Source of the DNA: Phellopilus nigrolimitatus | Taxonomy: Eukaryota; Basidiomycota; Agaricomycetes; Hymenochaetales; Hymenochaetaceae | Reading direction: 5' to 3' | Assembly: GCA_021029095.1 (NCBI GenBank) | Contig: JAJOHG010000004.1 | Location: forward strand, 1,364,001 to 1,428,000 | Length of the DNA stretch: 64,000 nucleotides | Shown: positions 47,834 through 58,984 of the stretch, in pieces | Layout of the letters: the number at the start of each line of letters is the position of its first letter | Numbering within the stretch: the first letter of the stretch is position 1 | Notes under the pieces: generated by a model | Told to the model about the DNA's origin: nothing | The model's database searches: none | Seen by the model: only the letters and a program-made list of their open reading frames with translations | Made by a program: the position numbers and the translations under genes

Positions 47834-48502
47834 TTATGGTATATTGGAAACCGTGTCCTTCATTGTCTCCCAATAATCCACCCAGCTCGCGTAATTGTCG
47901 TTAACAGTATCGTATACTGCCCTCCAATCACGGCACGTATGCGTCATCCCCACCCCTGTCCTTTCTTCAGCGTGGTCTCCCGCGGGCTCAAGCGTCAGAT
48001 CCGAACCACACAAGATCATCTGCCGGATGTAGTTCATGCAATGCTGCAGGTGCGGGAGCGTTGCGACGGGGTCGTCAGGGTTGTCGAGCGCACGACGCAT
48101 CTTATCAACACAGTGTAGCTGGTGGAATATCGACACGCAGAGGATGCGTCGCTCAGCACCGAGGCGGACGAAACCGAACCCGTTAGGATAGACGCGGTTC
48201 CACGCTGCCTCCGCATCTGGACCGTGGATGGGGAAGTCTGCCGTGTTGTTTGTGAACATCCTGTCTACAAGCGTGAGGGTGCGGTCAAGAGGCAAGAGCT
48301 CGGGGAAGTCGTTTCCGACATAGCCTGTCTTCGCAATTAAGGAAAGAACCATTCTCTAAAAAGAAGGTGACATACTGTATGTCTCTGCCTTTCGCAGCTC
48401 GTTGAATACTCCCAGTCTCTTGATTATCAATACAAGATTGACGAGGGACAGAACGAGAAGAAGGGCGCTAGGCAGCAGGGAGCTCTTCACGTTGGACCAC
48501 AT
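47834..48502 (-). CDS. UstYa-like oxidase (DUF3328)
   Basis: Exons 48502-48376 and 48324-47834 join in phase to 205 residues. An N-terminal membrane anchor (LLPSALLLVLSLVNLVLIIK) is followed by SYVGNDFPELLPLD, VYPNGFGFV, and both signature motifs: HQLHCVDKMR and HLQHCMNYIRQMILC (HxxHC twice), then CRDWRAVYD. UstYa-type proteins are copper-type oxidases that cyclise or oxidise peptides in ustiloxin, cyclochlorotine and other fungal pathways; some act on other metabolites. It shares a 229-bp promoter with a divergent paralogue. Confidence 0.9.
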
Positions 48503-48731
48503 CGTCGTCGTGAGGAAGGGCCTGCGACTCTGCTTCAGAGGAAGATCTTCGCGCGAATTAGCTTCACGTTCCTCTGACAGACAATAACTCGCACTGACAG
48601 CGACACGCACGCTGGAATGCAATCTGGTTACTAAATTAGGCAATACAATTGAAAGCAGTTCTCACTTGGCCTTTGCGTTTCCCTCGCTCTTTTCGCCATG
48701 CTTCGAACCCTCTTACTCCTTTACAACGTCC

Positions 48732-49411
48732 ATGATGAAGGACGACTTCCTCCCGAGTCATGTACAGCAGTCCGATGGTGTCAAGTTGCGGTTGGCCGTC
48801 GTCATTCTCACCTTTGTCACCGTGCTCAATGTCCTACTGCCGATTTACATACCCATTCCTCCTACCATCCCTCTCTCGGTGGAAGTACTCAAGAGAGAGA
48901 AGACTATAAGTAAGCCTTAGCCAGCATCTGCTAGCGGTTTTCAGCTGACTCGCATTAGCCCACGAACATGGCTCTCCGCGAGAGTGGGACATTCCTCTCA
49001 AGCAGGTCGCTCTCACCGTGGAGGACTCGATCAACTTCCAGCTCGACTCGCCCGAGGGTGGTGCACAATGGCGCGCTATAATACCACCAGGGAGCGGCTA
49101 TATCACTCTCGGTGAGGGCACCAACAGGCGCCATTATCGCCTTTCTATGTTCCACGCCCTAGAGTGTCTCGACACCATCCGGCAGAGCGTCCTGCAGAGG
49201 AAGGCGGACAGGGAGACGCCTGTATCGGTTGAGGCAGCACTTTTGCTTGGACTACATCAGACAGACGATCCAGTGCCGTTCGGATATCCAGCTAGAGCAG
49301 GTGCGGAGCGAGTACGGCGGGAAGTCGGTGCAGCCGTTCATCACGCATAGCAATTGTCGAGATTGGACGAAGGTGTACGCGGAGGTTGAAAGATTGCAGG
49401 ATCAAATTTAG
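48732..49411 (+). CDS. UstYa-like protein with degenerate His motifs (one frameshift)
   Basis: Exons 48732-48909 and 48959-49411 give about 209 residues if one extra base is discounted near 49236. A membrane anchor (LRLAVVILTFVTVLNVLLPI) precedes a DUF3328 body: WRAIIPPGSGYITLGEG, FHALECLDTIRQ, HFCLDYIRQTIQCRSDIQLE and CRDWTKVYAE. The first HxxHC motif reads HALEC, with Glu for the second His, and the second is reduced to HFC, so copper binding as in UstYa seems impaired. It may be a decaying or neofunctionalised copy. The first in-frame ATG pair is at 48732; the open frame extends upstream without an ATG. Confidence 0.78.
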
Positions 49412-49959
49412 CTTGGAGTTGATCGGTGAACATGTCGTTTTCTGTGATTTTTGCGCGAATGTATTATCATCTTGAGACAACCAATGCAACAGAGAAGTCA
49501 TCAAAGCCGCACGCTTTTCATAATTTACAGCCAAGATGACAGGCAGTTCAGATGAGTTTCTTCGATGTCCATAGTGCGCGAATCTGGCTCCCAGGGGGAA
49601 ACTCAAAACTTAGGAGTCTTAAAAGTCGGTCTGCGAGTACAGCCAAGATAGCAGCCCGACAGTTCGTTATGAAGGACTTGAATCATAGGCTATGCTTCTT
49701 GAGGATCAGCGGGCCATCATAATGAAGCGGATATTTCCGCAGAGATAGCAAGCAGCGAATTCAAGTCATATCCAGAAATCAAAAGTCGTGACCGCATGGA
49801 GGGTCTTGATGCCGCAGAGAGGAAAGCTGCGCTTTGTGTTTTCAGCTTTGCGGTTTAAAAAAAAAAGCGATTGACGCGCGTGTCACAATTAGTCACGTCT
49901 CGCGTCGCGGCACTTGGTTGCGAAGGCCGGCCGTTAAACTGCTCTAATAGCTACTCGCA
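49412..49959. other. Spacer before F-box gene
   Basis: 548 bp, no coding signal. Contains near-repeated AGCCAAGAT(G/A)(A/G)CAG segments at 49530 and 49643 and a pyrimidine/purine-poor start region before 49960. Confidence 0.4.
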
Positions 49960-52699
49960 ATGAGAAGGTCAGTCTGTGTCTCTTAGATCTCAGGCTAACA
50001 TAACATGCTGATTGTGTGACGAGCATAGAGAAAAACCTCCTTCTCCGTCACACGCCGAGTCGCCGAAAGTCGAATCTAGCGACTCGGAGGCGCTTGGTCA
50101 AGGAGTTGATCAAGCTGAAAGGCCTAAAGAGTGGACTAACGAAGAACTGTTGAACTGCAGGAAGGATGAAGCAGGGATTGAGCAGGGCGAGAGAGCGACA
50201 ACAGCATCATCATCAGGTGTTGTCGTGAAGCCAAGTCGCAGGATACGCCTAACCGGAAGACTGGCTATGATGATGTCTATGCCCATCGACGTTTTCTGTG
50301 AAGTAAGTCAACTACTTCTTCTGCGTCCGTACTGAATACGATTCTTTTTATCCAGGTTGCCCATTATTTGGGTCCAGACGATCTTCTTCACATGTCAAGG
50401 TCAGCCAAAGTGCTTCGCGAGCTGCTTATGTCCAAGAGCTCGAAGCCGATTTGGCGCTCCGCGGAGGAAGCAGCCGGACTTCCCGAATGTCCTCCTGACC
50501 TCAACTCTCCTCAATATGCTAGCTTTATCTATGATACATTCTGCACGGTACGTTCCGTGTCGTTAAAAGTTGACGCCTCTGACATTTATCTAGGACTGTA
50601 TGGATGCAAGAGCGTACAAGCATCTCACTGCTCTGCGTGTTCGACTTTGTAATCAATGCACTGCTAAGAAGTTTGTTTCCATGAAAACCCAATTGACGCT
50701 CTATCTTACGACATCGTTTTCAGTATAATTTACGGGGAGGAATTGTTTTCGAGAGCCGATATGCCAGGAGAAGACAGTGAACGTCGTACCATCCTTATGC
50801 TTATCCCAAGCATGGAAAGTGCGTGTTGTACGATGGAATTTGATATCTCGCTTATCGACTGTATTTTAGAATATGCATCAACGCATGTACGGGAAGAGGA
50901 ATACATCAAGAATCGGACAACTGCGAACCTTCGTTACTTCCGATTTTATTTACCCCAATTCGAAGCAGCTCTGAAGAAATACCAGTACCTCGCTCAAAGC
51001 AACGCCGAGCGTAAGAGATTCATAAAGAAAAGTCATGATATCACCTTTTAGATATTGCTAGTACGTATATCGTAGGCCTTAAGGAGCAAGTTGTATTGAT
51101 AAGCTACGACTTTCTAGAGCGAGCCTGCGCTGAATAAATGGCTACAAAGCTCAAAAGAAACAAAAATCAAAGACAACCATAATGCGAGGATGGATCGTCA
51201 ATTGTAGTTAGTTAAATTTCACCTGAGTGTGGTGGTTCCATTCTGACTTTTCTTATCAAAAGTATCCACAAAAGGCTCTTAGAGCTGGGATATACTAACA
51301 ATGACCTGTGCAACGACTCCGATGAGCAAGGCTGGAAGTGGAATACTCTAGTAAATCAGCCCCGCACACTCACCGATCGAAGTGCGCATCAATTGTTTCT
51401 TCATGAGTTTTTTACCGACAGTTTGACAGTCTGGAACAATATTCGTCCGCAACTTGAAGAAACCATCCGCCTTAGAAGAGAAAAGAAGAGCCGCACGGAA
51501 TCAGAAAAAATCAGAAAAAGGCGCCAAGAGAATCTCGTCGACGCTGCAAAAGTGTTCATGACCTCGAGTGAAGGCAGTACTTACTACGTCGTTGCTTCCG
51601 AACTACTTCAACTGCCGCTTGCAAAGGAACTGGTGGATCGCGACGAGCTGGGAACAAATACTCCCCAGACGCAATGGGTCTCTCTAAAACAGCAAATGAT
51701 AAGGTTAAGTGAAACGCGTAAACTCAGACTTGAAGAGGAGGCCGTCTCTATGATTGTGGAATCCAGACGTGAAGGAAATCTCAAAGCCGTGAACTCCGAA
51801 AACGAGTCTTTGGACTGCGACGCTAATAAAGGGCAAGGCGGAGTCCTCCATCACAACACTGTCCTGCAACACGCAACATCGTTTTTTAAGAACCGCGAGT
51901 CTGGCGACGAGCGTCTGGCAACATTTACCCAAATGCTGAAAGAAATTCACACCTACTGTTCGGAAACTTTTCAGAACGCGTATGCTTACTGCGATCGTCC
52001 GTTTTCGAGGGAGCTTGGCAAGCCCGAAGTAACTGTCCTTTCCATTGCTGATGCAGTATATGCCGCGATCGACCTCCCTTCGAAGAACATGGATGGTCTG
52101 CTGACGCTTGGCAAGTCCTTCGTGTGCTTGCGTTGTATTCTCGTTCTGCGCCAACTGATGTCGTGGAAGAGTCTCGTGCGTACCCAGATTTGATGATCTG
52201 TCGCATTTAATTGGAGAAACTTCGAACTAGGTGAATCATTTTTACGTGGAGCTCCTAAATTTCGAAAGGAGTGAGGTGCAACGGTTTGTTCGAACAGTGA
52301 TATACACTTTTCTGCCAAATTACTGACGCAAGTTTTACTTCCGCGCCGAATGTTTAGTTCCAAGTATACCAAGGCTATAACAATTTTTGATCATGACGTC
52401 AAGAAGGCTGGCGCGATCGCGGCCTATACTGGCCTCGAACTGCAATTGACTCCCCTTGAATTAGCGAAATGGATTGAAGCCTGTAAATGCTATGCATGCG
52501 AGTCGCGTCCCGATGGTTGGCCGATAGTTAAATGTTTGCATCCTCAAACATGTTCAGTATGCGAACTGCTTGGTGTGTACCGCTCGTTTACCTGTCTGGG
52601 AAAACACAATGCCCACTGGCGACGAATGTAAGTAATATGTACTTGTGTCCTTGGATCTTTAGCCCTGTTATATCTGACCTGTTCGCGCCTCTTCTCTAA
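49960..52699 (+). CDS. Long F-box protein (one in-frame stop)
   Basis: Ten exons (49960-49967, 50029-50302, 50356-50547, 50594-50670, 50724-51060, 51118-51203, 51263-52175, 52231-52296, 52365-52627, 52663-52699) join in phase to about 750 residues. The first exon is 8 nt (ATGAGAAG). The F-box, near residue 85, is split by an intron: MPIDVFCEVAHYLGPDDLLH, then MSRSAKVLRELLMS. A Cys pair (LCNQCTAK) and a C-terminal Cys-rich part (CVC-like FVCLRC, then CKCYAC and CSVCELL) follow, as in the large basidiomycete F-box family. F-box proteins recruit targets to SCF ubiquitin ligases. A TAG at 51049-51051 interrupts exon 5 while phases on both sides agree, so this is a nonsense codon or a mis-set splice site. 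Confidence 0.75.
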
Positions 52700-53010
52700 G
52701 GCACGGTCAAGTGGGTTAACAGAACGTGGTTCAGCCGCGTCTCGGCCTCAAGTTCCGATTCAGTCACAATCACAGTCTTCATGATGTTGTGCTAGGATGT
52801 CATTCAATATTCTAAACCCAATTAATCTGCTTCACGACTGATTCAATCTATATATTTTTGAGAGCAAGTCTCGCTGATTGTCATTTCAGTCCAGTAGTCT
52901 GATAAGAAGAGTCCAGTTAACCGAAAGGCGGACAAAGACTGGTTTGACCAAAACAATCTAAAGAATCTTACTTTCGTCCGACTTCAAACTGAAGATATAT
53001 ATTGCAACAT
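52700..53010. other. Convergent spacer
   Basis: 311 bp between the F-box gene and the cyclotransferase-like gene; no coding signal seen. Confidence 0.4.
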
Positions 53011-53844
53011 CTAGTTGAGCACACCCGCACTGACTGCCTGCTCTGTTGTCCGCTTAATGACCCCGTTCATCTCTCGACGGCGATCGACCTCGGCGTACGA
53101 TTCCCTGTCTTCCGAAGGGCCGACCCATTTGTATTCGCTGTCGCGGATAAAGACTTCATACGACCAGAGCTCCGGCACGAGGAGCGTCGTGGGGGCGATC
53201 CAGATGTAGACATCCGCTTCAACTCGAGCGCTTAGGTCCTCAGGAGCGGGCAGTGGTGCCGAGGTATTAGAAACTATGGTATCTGATGGGTCGTTGAGCG
53301 GTTCCAATGGTCCCAGTGGATGGACCTGAACCTTCTGTCGCATATACTCCTACGCAAAAGATTGCAAGTGGGAAGTTTAATATCGTTATCTAATGCTTAT
53401 CAAAACTGTCGGGAACATAGAATTGACGTACGTCGCCTTCGAAGACATCGAGAAGTTCTATGTCCTCTTTGCTAAGACCAGTTACCAAGTTACCTCGTAC
53501 TGATCTCTCTTCGCGAGCCAGATCGTGATTGAAGAGCTCTCGGGATTTTTCGTAGGGCACGACACCAGGATAATCGCATTCCTATCAATAGTAGGTCATC
53601 TTCGACATGGATTTTTTAACCTTAGCGGACCTTTATGCGATGACGAGTGTGCTCCTGGCCGGCGCGGTATAATGTATTTTATGCGAGCGTGAATATTGGT
53701 ATGAAATCAAGAGCCAGAGCGCATACATACAAGCAGGATGGCAGGGCAAATGCGCAAGTGGGTACCATCGTTCCCGATGACTCGCTTGAGAACTCTGGGA
53801 TGCAGCAAAGTTCCGTAGAAGAAAGCTCCGATAGAGTCTGACAT
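53011..53844 (-). CDS. AIG2-like gamma-glutamylcyclotransferase
   Basis: Four exons (53844-53731, 53654-53631, 53581-53432, 53349-53011) join in phase to 208 residues; frame intact. The start MSDSIGAFFYGTLLHPRVL carries the YGTL substrate-loop motif; next are CDYPGVVPYE, GNLVTGLSKEDIELLDVFEG (the conserved Glu acid/base and DxFEG) and EADVYIWI, WSYEVFIRD. This is the AIG2/GGACT fold. Such enzymes open gamma-glutamyl linkages to 5-oxoproline; plant-type AIG2 substrates are unknown. The second exon, EHTRHRIK, is only 24 nt. Confidence 0.88.
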
Positions 53845-53954
53845 TTGTATATGTTCCATTGGGCAAGATCACTAAAGCAGTTGATGTCAGATCAAGTCAT
53901 TACGACAGGATTTGCAATCATGGCTACCCACATTAGTCCAACGGAACCTGCCGG

Positions 53955-54015
53955 CCCTCTACAGTTATCTGGCGAATATGATAATTCTATAAAATCTCTG
54001 GCTAGAGATGATAGG
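53955..54015 (+). repeat. 61-bp direct repeat, copy A
   Basis: Starts CCCTCTACAGTTATCTGGCG and ends CTAGAGATGATAGG. It matches copy B (54511-54571) at 58 of 61 positions in the same orientation, 556 bp apart. May be ends of two related mobile elements, or the long-terminal remnants of one. Confidence 0.8.
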
Positions 54016-54510
54016 TATTGTAGTGGTGAGACCTGGAACCGCACCGGACAGCTAATACAAAAGTAAGCTAGTATAGTCAATGAATAAATAGTATAATAGA
54101 TTTGGTTAATAATTGGATAGCTCACTTCAGTCGTTGCGTGGTGTAGCAAACGTTTGAGGTGGGCGAAAGAATAAAAGGATGTTTTTATACTACACAATTT
54201 CGGTGCTCTCGGCGAGCCGCTTTTCGTACTAAAGGCAGAGCAAAAGATAAGAACATAAAGAAGAAAGAAATTATGTACTAGCGACAGCGAGGTGCGAATA
54301 ACAAAGGGGAGCGAGGCGAGGGGCACAGGGGCACGAGACAAGCAACCAATAGCGAGGTAAGTAGCCTCTGGCCTTTAGGCCGAGCCACTGTGCTCGCAGG
54401 CGGCGCGAGGCGAGCACACACCACCGAGCCTCCAAGCACACGAGCCAAGGTACCACTCGGCCCGAGCTACTCGCTGCGAGCTCGCTGGTCCGCCGGTATG
54501 GATTCCAACA

Positions 54511-54571
54511 CCCTCTACAGTTATCTGGCGGATATGATAATTCTAGAAAATCTCTGGCTAGAGAGGATAGG
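54511..54571 (+). repeat. 61-bp direct repeat, copy B
   Basis: Second copy of the 61-bp unit (CCCTCTACAGTTATCTGGCG ... GAGAGGATAGG). Sequence identity to copy A stops abruptly on both sides. Confidence 0.8.
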
Positions 54572-55024
54572 AAGAAAGCTCTGAAAGGTCTATGTTTACA
54601 GTACATGCATTGCACGCTGCCTTATGCGAAACATGTTCCCACTTACTGGGAAAAACAACCAATGTATCGCATCCTCGTAAAAACGCATAAACACCACGAA
54701 AAGTTGTAAAAAGGATTATAATAGATACAGGCAATAATAATACAATATGTGGATCAGACTAGGTACAGTATGTATATACAAATTTTATCAACTTGAATGA
54801 AAGGAAATGTGAGGAAGCATGCTTTCGAAGCTCTGAGGCCAAAAAGGTTGATATTTCGAACTCCGCCAACAATTATATAAATGGCAATAGCGATACGGCT
54901 GGTTAGAAGCCTGACACCTCCGCTAGGTAAGAATATTTAGTGGTATATAATGACATATGCCCTTTTGCTTAACCAGTCCCATTTCAATCTGCAGATGCTG
55001 TGACTTTAAACGTACTAATACACA

Positions 55025-56206
55025 ATGTCAAGTTCTCAATTTCCCATCAATAAGTCCCCTATTTTGACACTGACGAGGGAGCGTAAGATACCTTTTTCTA
55101 TAAGTATAAATCTGTCTTCGCAACTCATCGATACTTATTCAAGCATGCCTCTGGATCATCGAGATGCATAATGGCGAGGACAATCGTCTCACGCGTTACC
55201 TCATCGACAATGCTTTAAAACCGGCTCTGGATATTGTTGAGCGTGAGTGGAAGGCCTCTCAGTTGACCTGCCAGTAAGGCGAAGTCTGCTGGATCAAGCT
55301 CCAGTTCTGGGGCGACAAATGCAAGCTCAGATGGTAGAGGTGCTCTGATTATAACTGGCAAAAGAAGCCAAAACAAGTTTTTTAGTAATGGTGCGCACTT
55401 GCTTCATTAACCAACATTTTCTAAATCGCTTCTTCACAATCACTTACAAACAATTAGGACTGGACTTTGCTAGTGTGGTCAAGGACCCCGGTTTCTTCCC
55501 TGGTGAACAGCTTGATATGATTTTTCGTGCAAATTTGCTGATAGTTATCAAGATGTGTACAACCCCCTCATCTCGCGCCTTATGTCGTTCTCGAGCAAGT
55601 CCCATTCTATCAATATTGAAATAGCGTTTTAAAAGACAATGATTGCGCACAGTTCCAGTCATAGCTGCAATAAACGGGACATTGCTTCGCTGGCGGATTA
55701 ATTCTCGCTCTCGCATGTGATTACCGCGTCATTTCCAATGACAAAGAGCGTCACGTGTGGTGCTGTATGAATGAGGTTTGAGAAACCCACTTCAAAGACA
55801 AGCTTTGCGTACTAATTTTCTTTTTTCTCCATTCTAGGTGCACTTTGGCGCACCTTGGCCCCTTTCTTTGGCCGCTGTTGCGCGCGCGAAAGTATCCGAC
55901 GCTCGTACCCTTCGTCGACTCTCACTTGAGGGACACCGCTTCACACCACAGGAGGCGCTCGCAGGCGGGTTTGTCGACGTCGTCGCGGAAGCCAGCTCTT
56001 CTGAGGCCGTTCTTACCGCAGCGCGCACGCTCGCCGCCGAGAAGGCAGTAAATGCACGAACCGGCGCGATGGGGTCTATCAAAGTTCGTATCTGCCTTAG
56101 TCTGTGGATTTATGCTGACGCAGTTTTTTTTCCCTTGTAGGAGACCATTTATCGGTCTGCTCTCGAAGACATCGCGAAGAAAAGCCCAATTCACGCGCGA
56201 TTATGA
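55025..56206 (+). CDS. Enoyl-CoA hydratase/isomerase family protein (one frameshift)
   Basis: Eight exons (55025-55082, 55144-55273, 55338-55390, 55458-55502, 55553-55594, 55653-55775, 55838-56083, 56141-56206) give 253 residues if one extra T at 55682-55683 is discounted. The crotonase fold is clear: LWIIEMHNGEDNRLT, ALIITGKRSQNKFFSNGLDF, SIPVIAAINGTCFAGG (oxyanion hole), ALACDYRVI, and EGHRFTPQEALAGGFVDVV. The C-terminus ARL fits a type-1 peroxisomal signal, so beta-oxidation of unsaturated fatty acids in the peroxisome is likely. The intron after 55594 uses a GC donor (A|GCAAGT). Confidence 0.85.
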
Positions 56207-56625
56207 GTGTCCGGTCTCTTTGACTGTCAAAGTAGTTGTCACTCGAAGTTTTTGGATATCAACTATAGCTTTATGATAAACCTATGATCAACTCTCCCTA
56301 GCCACTGGCCGAACTCTTCATCGCTGAGCGTTTTGATTTCTACATGACGGGGAATTTACGGATTCGACAGTCATCTACGTGGCCCAATGAATTTTTTTAA
56401 ATGTCTTCATTATATTATGAGGTGTGCCACTGCTCTGTAGGGCATGATTACGGTGGCAATCAAGGGCGCGTGACAAATGAGCCATGTGTATGCCGCATGG
56501 GTTTCAGTAAGTCGCGTCAATCATGGTCCGTGCACGATCGCGAGGGACGATGCTGCGTACCTGCACAATCCTCTTCACAATTATCGAGCTTGTCCGAAAT
56601 TACCCTGCAGCTCGTATTGTTGCTC
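56207..56625. other. Spacer and 5' region of uridine kinase gene
   Basis: No separate gene. The frame of the next gene stays open upstream to 56401, so a start earlier than 56626 (with ATG at 56401) is possible but gives a Cys-rich leader unlike the family. Confidence 0.4.
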
Positions 56626-58984
56626 ATGCCTCGTATCCCGTCTCCAAAACTCGTGGAAATGAGTGTCGATGATTTCGAAGCCCGTCCACGTCTCAGGAGG
56701 TCCGATACTAGTGCTACAAAGTTGTCTGGCGAGCCGTTGAAGAACACGATTCTCAAGTCGCATGGACGTCCACCTTGGTGAGTTCTGTACTACTCATTTC
56801 CATTTTCTATGACTTAATCACGAGTCTAAAGGTATGGCGAGGATGGGAAGCCGCTGTCAGATGCGTTCGTGATCGGCATCGCCGGTGCGTAAGGAATGAC
56901 TTGCTAGGCAGCTGGCTCATGGTTTTGTGTAGGTGGATCCGCAAGCGGGAAGGTAGGTATGTGCTTTACGACCCATGGTTTTAAATCAACTCATTCTCCA
57001 TAGACGCACGTCGCGCGCCAGATCCTTCTCTCTCTAGGGTGCATACCTTCAGTCGTCATCATATCTCAGGTCTGTCCACTCAAAAATCCGAGCTCTCGAA
57101 CGAGGCCTTGTAATGTCTCATTTTTTACCTTGTAAACCAGGATAGTTTCTACAAGGAGCTCACTTCTGAGAAGCTTGAGATGGCGTTCTCGAACCAGTAT
57201 GACTTTGATCACCCCGATGCTATTGACATGACCGAATTTGCTTCAGTACGTCGGTTATGTAACTGGATTTTGCTGGAAGTACATGTTCTTCAATTTCTGC
57301 ATTTTTTTAGTGTTTATCCGATCTCAAAAAAGGGCGACAGACAAATATTCCTATATATTCTTTCTCGGAGCATCAACGGCTGAAGGATAGGAGATATTTA
57401 TATGGTGCAACAATCATAATAAGTACGATCTCTGCCCAGGATATATTGCCGCTCTGAATATTTATCTTAGCGGAGGGGATAATGACTCTTCAAGATCCCG
57501 TTCTTCGCTCCTTATACGATCTGAAGGTGTGCAATGCTGAACAATATATTAGCGAATAACCTTATGCTGTCCGTAGATATTTGTGAAATGCGACTCCGAC
57601 CTCATGCTCGCACGGCGTATAACAAGAGACGTGAAAGAGCGCGGTCGAGATGTCGAAGGCATCCTCAGCCAGTACGTCTTGTAATAATTTAGGTATCTGA
57701 TGTCGGAGTCATGGCTATTTTTTCATCTATGAAGATATCTCCGTTTCGTTAAGCCTGCTTATGACGACTTCGTGCTTCCAACTTCTCGCTACGCTGACAT
57801 CGTAAGTTCTCGATTTATTTTTGTCTGCTGTTTGTAATGACCACGCATTGACTTTGAAATGAAACAAAGATTGTTCCTGGATCGAATAATTCCGTGGCGA
57901 TTGAACTCATCACCACACACATTCAAAGACAGCTCGATGAGCGCTCGAGGAGCTTCCGCGAGAAGATGGCACGGGCTCAAACGAATGGGGGCCCACTTCA
58001 CGCATCTCCATCTCCCTCTCTACCTACGCTCGACGATGCCAAGCTTGCCGCGCTCAAGTTGCACGTACTTGAACAAACGCCGCAATTGAAGGTCTGTCTC
58101 CGCTCCGTGCTTGGTCTGTACTCGCGCTTACCAGAATTCGTAATTTTACTATTCGCAGGGAATATACACCATCCTTCGAGACAAAAACACCCCACGCGAG
58201 GACTTCATATTTTTCGTAGACCGGCTGTCGACATTCCTCATGGAACAGGCGCTTGTATTCTTGCCATTCCGCCCGAAGACCGTCATGACGCCGACGGGCG
58301 CGGAAGCCCAAGGTAAGGCGCTTGCGCTGGACGCATCTGTGAGTTATTCGTCCCATCCCTTCCTGTAAAATTTTAATGACCGTTCGAAAAATCTTGTGTA
58401 GAGTGTGTGCGGAGTTTCCATTCTTCGCTCGTGAGTGACCAACAACGCGACATCCAAATGCATGGCTGACGAATCCTCTCATCTATTATGTCCACTATAG
58501 CGGCGGCCCGCTCGAAAAGGGTCTTCGACGCGTCGTCAACGACATTCGCATCGGGTCCTTGCTCGTGCAATCGGACGCAAGGACTGGCGAGCCCCTCCTT
58601 CTGCACGTTATGCTCCCGGAGTGCCTTCGCGACCGTACCCGCGCACAAGGCGCTTATGTGTTACTGCTCGACGCGCAGATCGGGACGGGTGCAACCGCGT
58701 TCATGGCGCTGCGCGTGCTGCTCGACCACGGCGTGCAGCCCGATCATATCATTTTTGTGACGTTCCTGGTAGCAAGGGACGGCGGCGTCGCAACGCTGCG
58801 CCGAGCGTTCCCCGAGGTGCGCATCGTATGCGGCGCGGTGGACAACGTGTTGAACGAGCGATGGGTTGAGGTGGGCCAGACGCATGAGCGCGAGGGCGAT
58901 GACGCGGGGTCAGAGACTGGGGGACGTAAGATCTGGGCTATCGAACCTGGAATGGGGCAGATTGGGGATCGGTATTACCTCTGA
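56626..58984 (+). CDS. URK1: Bifunctional uridine kinase / uracil phosphoribosyltransferase
   Basis: Thirteen exons (56626-56777, 56832-56884, 56933-56952, 57004-57069, 57141-57245, 57311-57422, 57471-57526, 57577-57671, 57735-57801, 57870-58091, 58159-58338, 58402-58430, 58501-58984) join in phase to 546 residues; frame intact. The kinase half has the P-loop GGSASGK (mostly on a 20-nt exon), [23 protein letters not shown] and [13 protein letters not shown]. The second half is UPRT-like: [28 protein letters not shown] and the PRPP-binding loop [17 protein letters not shown]/Urk1-type proteins phosphorylate uridine and cytidine in pyrimidine salvage; in several members the UPRT half is inactive, which cannot be judged here. 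Confidence 0.95.

Larger units (their letters stand above)
53845..55024. other. Repeat-containing intergenic region
   Basis: No gene seen. Holds the 61-bp direct repeat pair at 53955 and 54511, and between them a GC-rich segment with many GCGAG/CTCGC motifs (54280-54500) that looks like mobile-element debris. Confidence 0.45.

Noticed and set aside
34106..55775. Programmed +1 ribosomal frameshifting as explanation of all frame breaks
   Set aside because: No shared slippery codon pair or stop at most sites, and unrelated essential genes are hit; sequence error is simpler. Kept as a finding to test.
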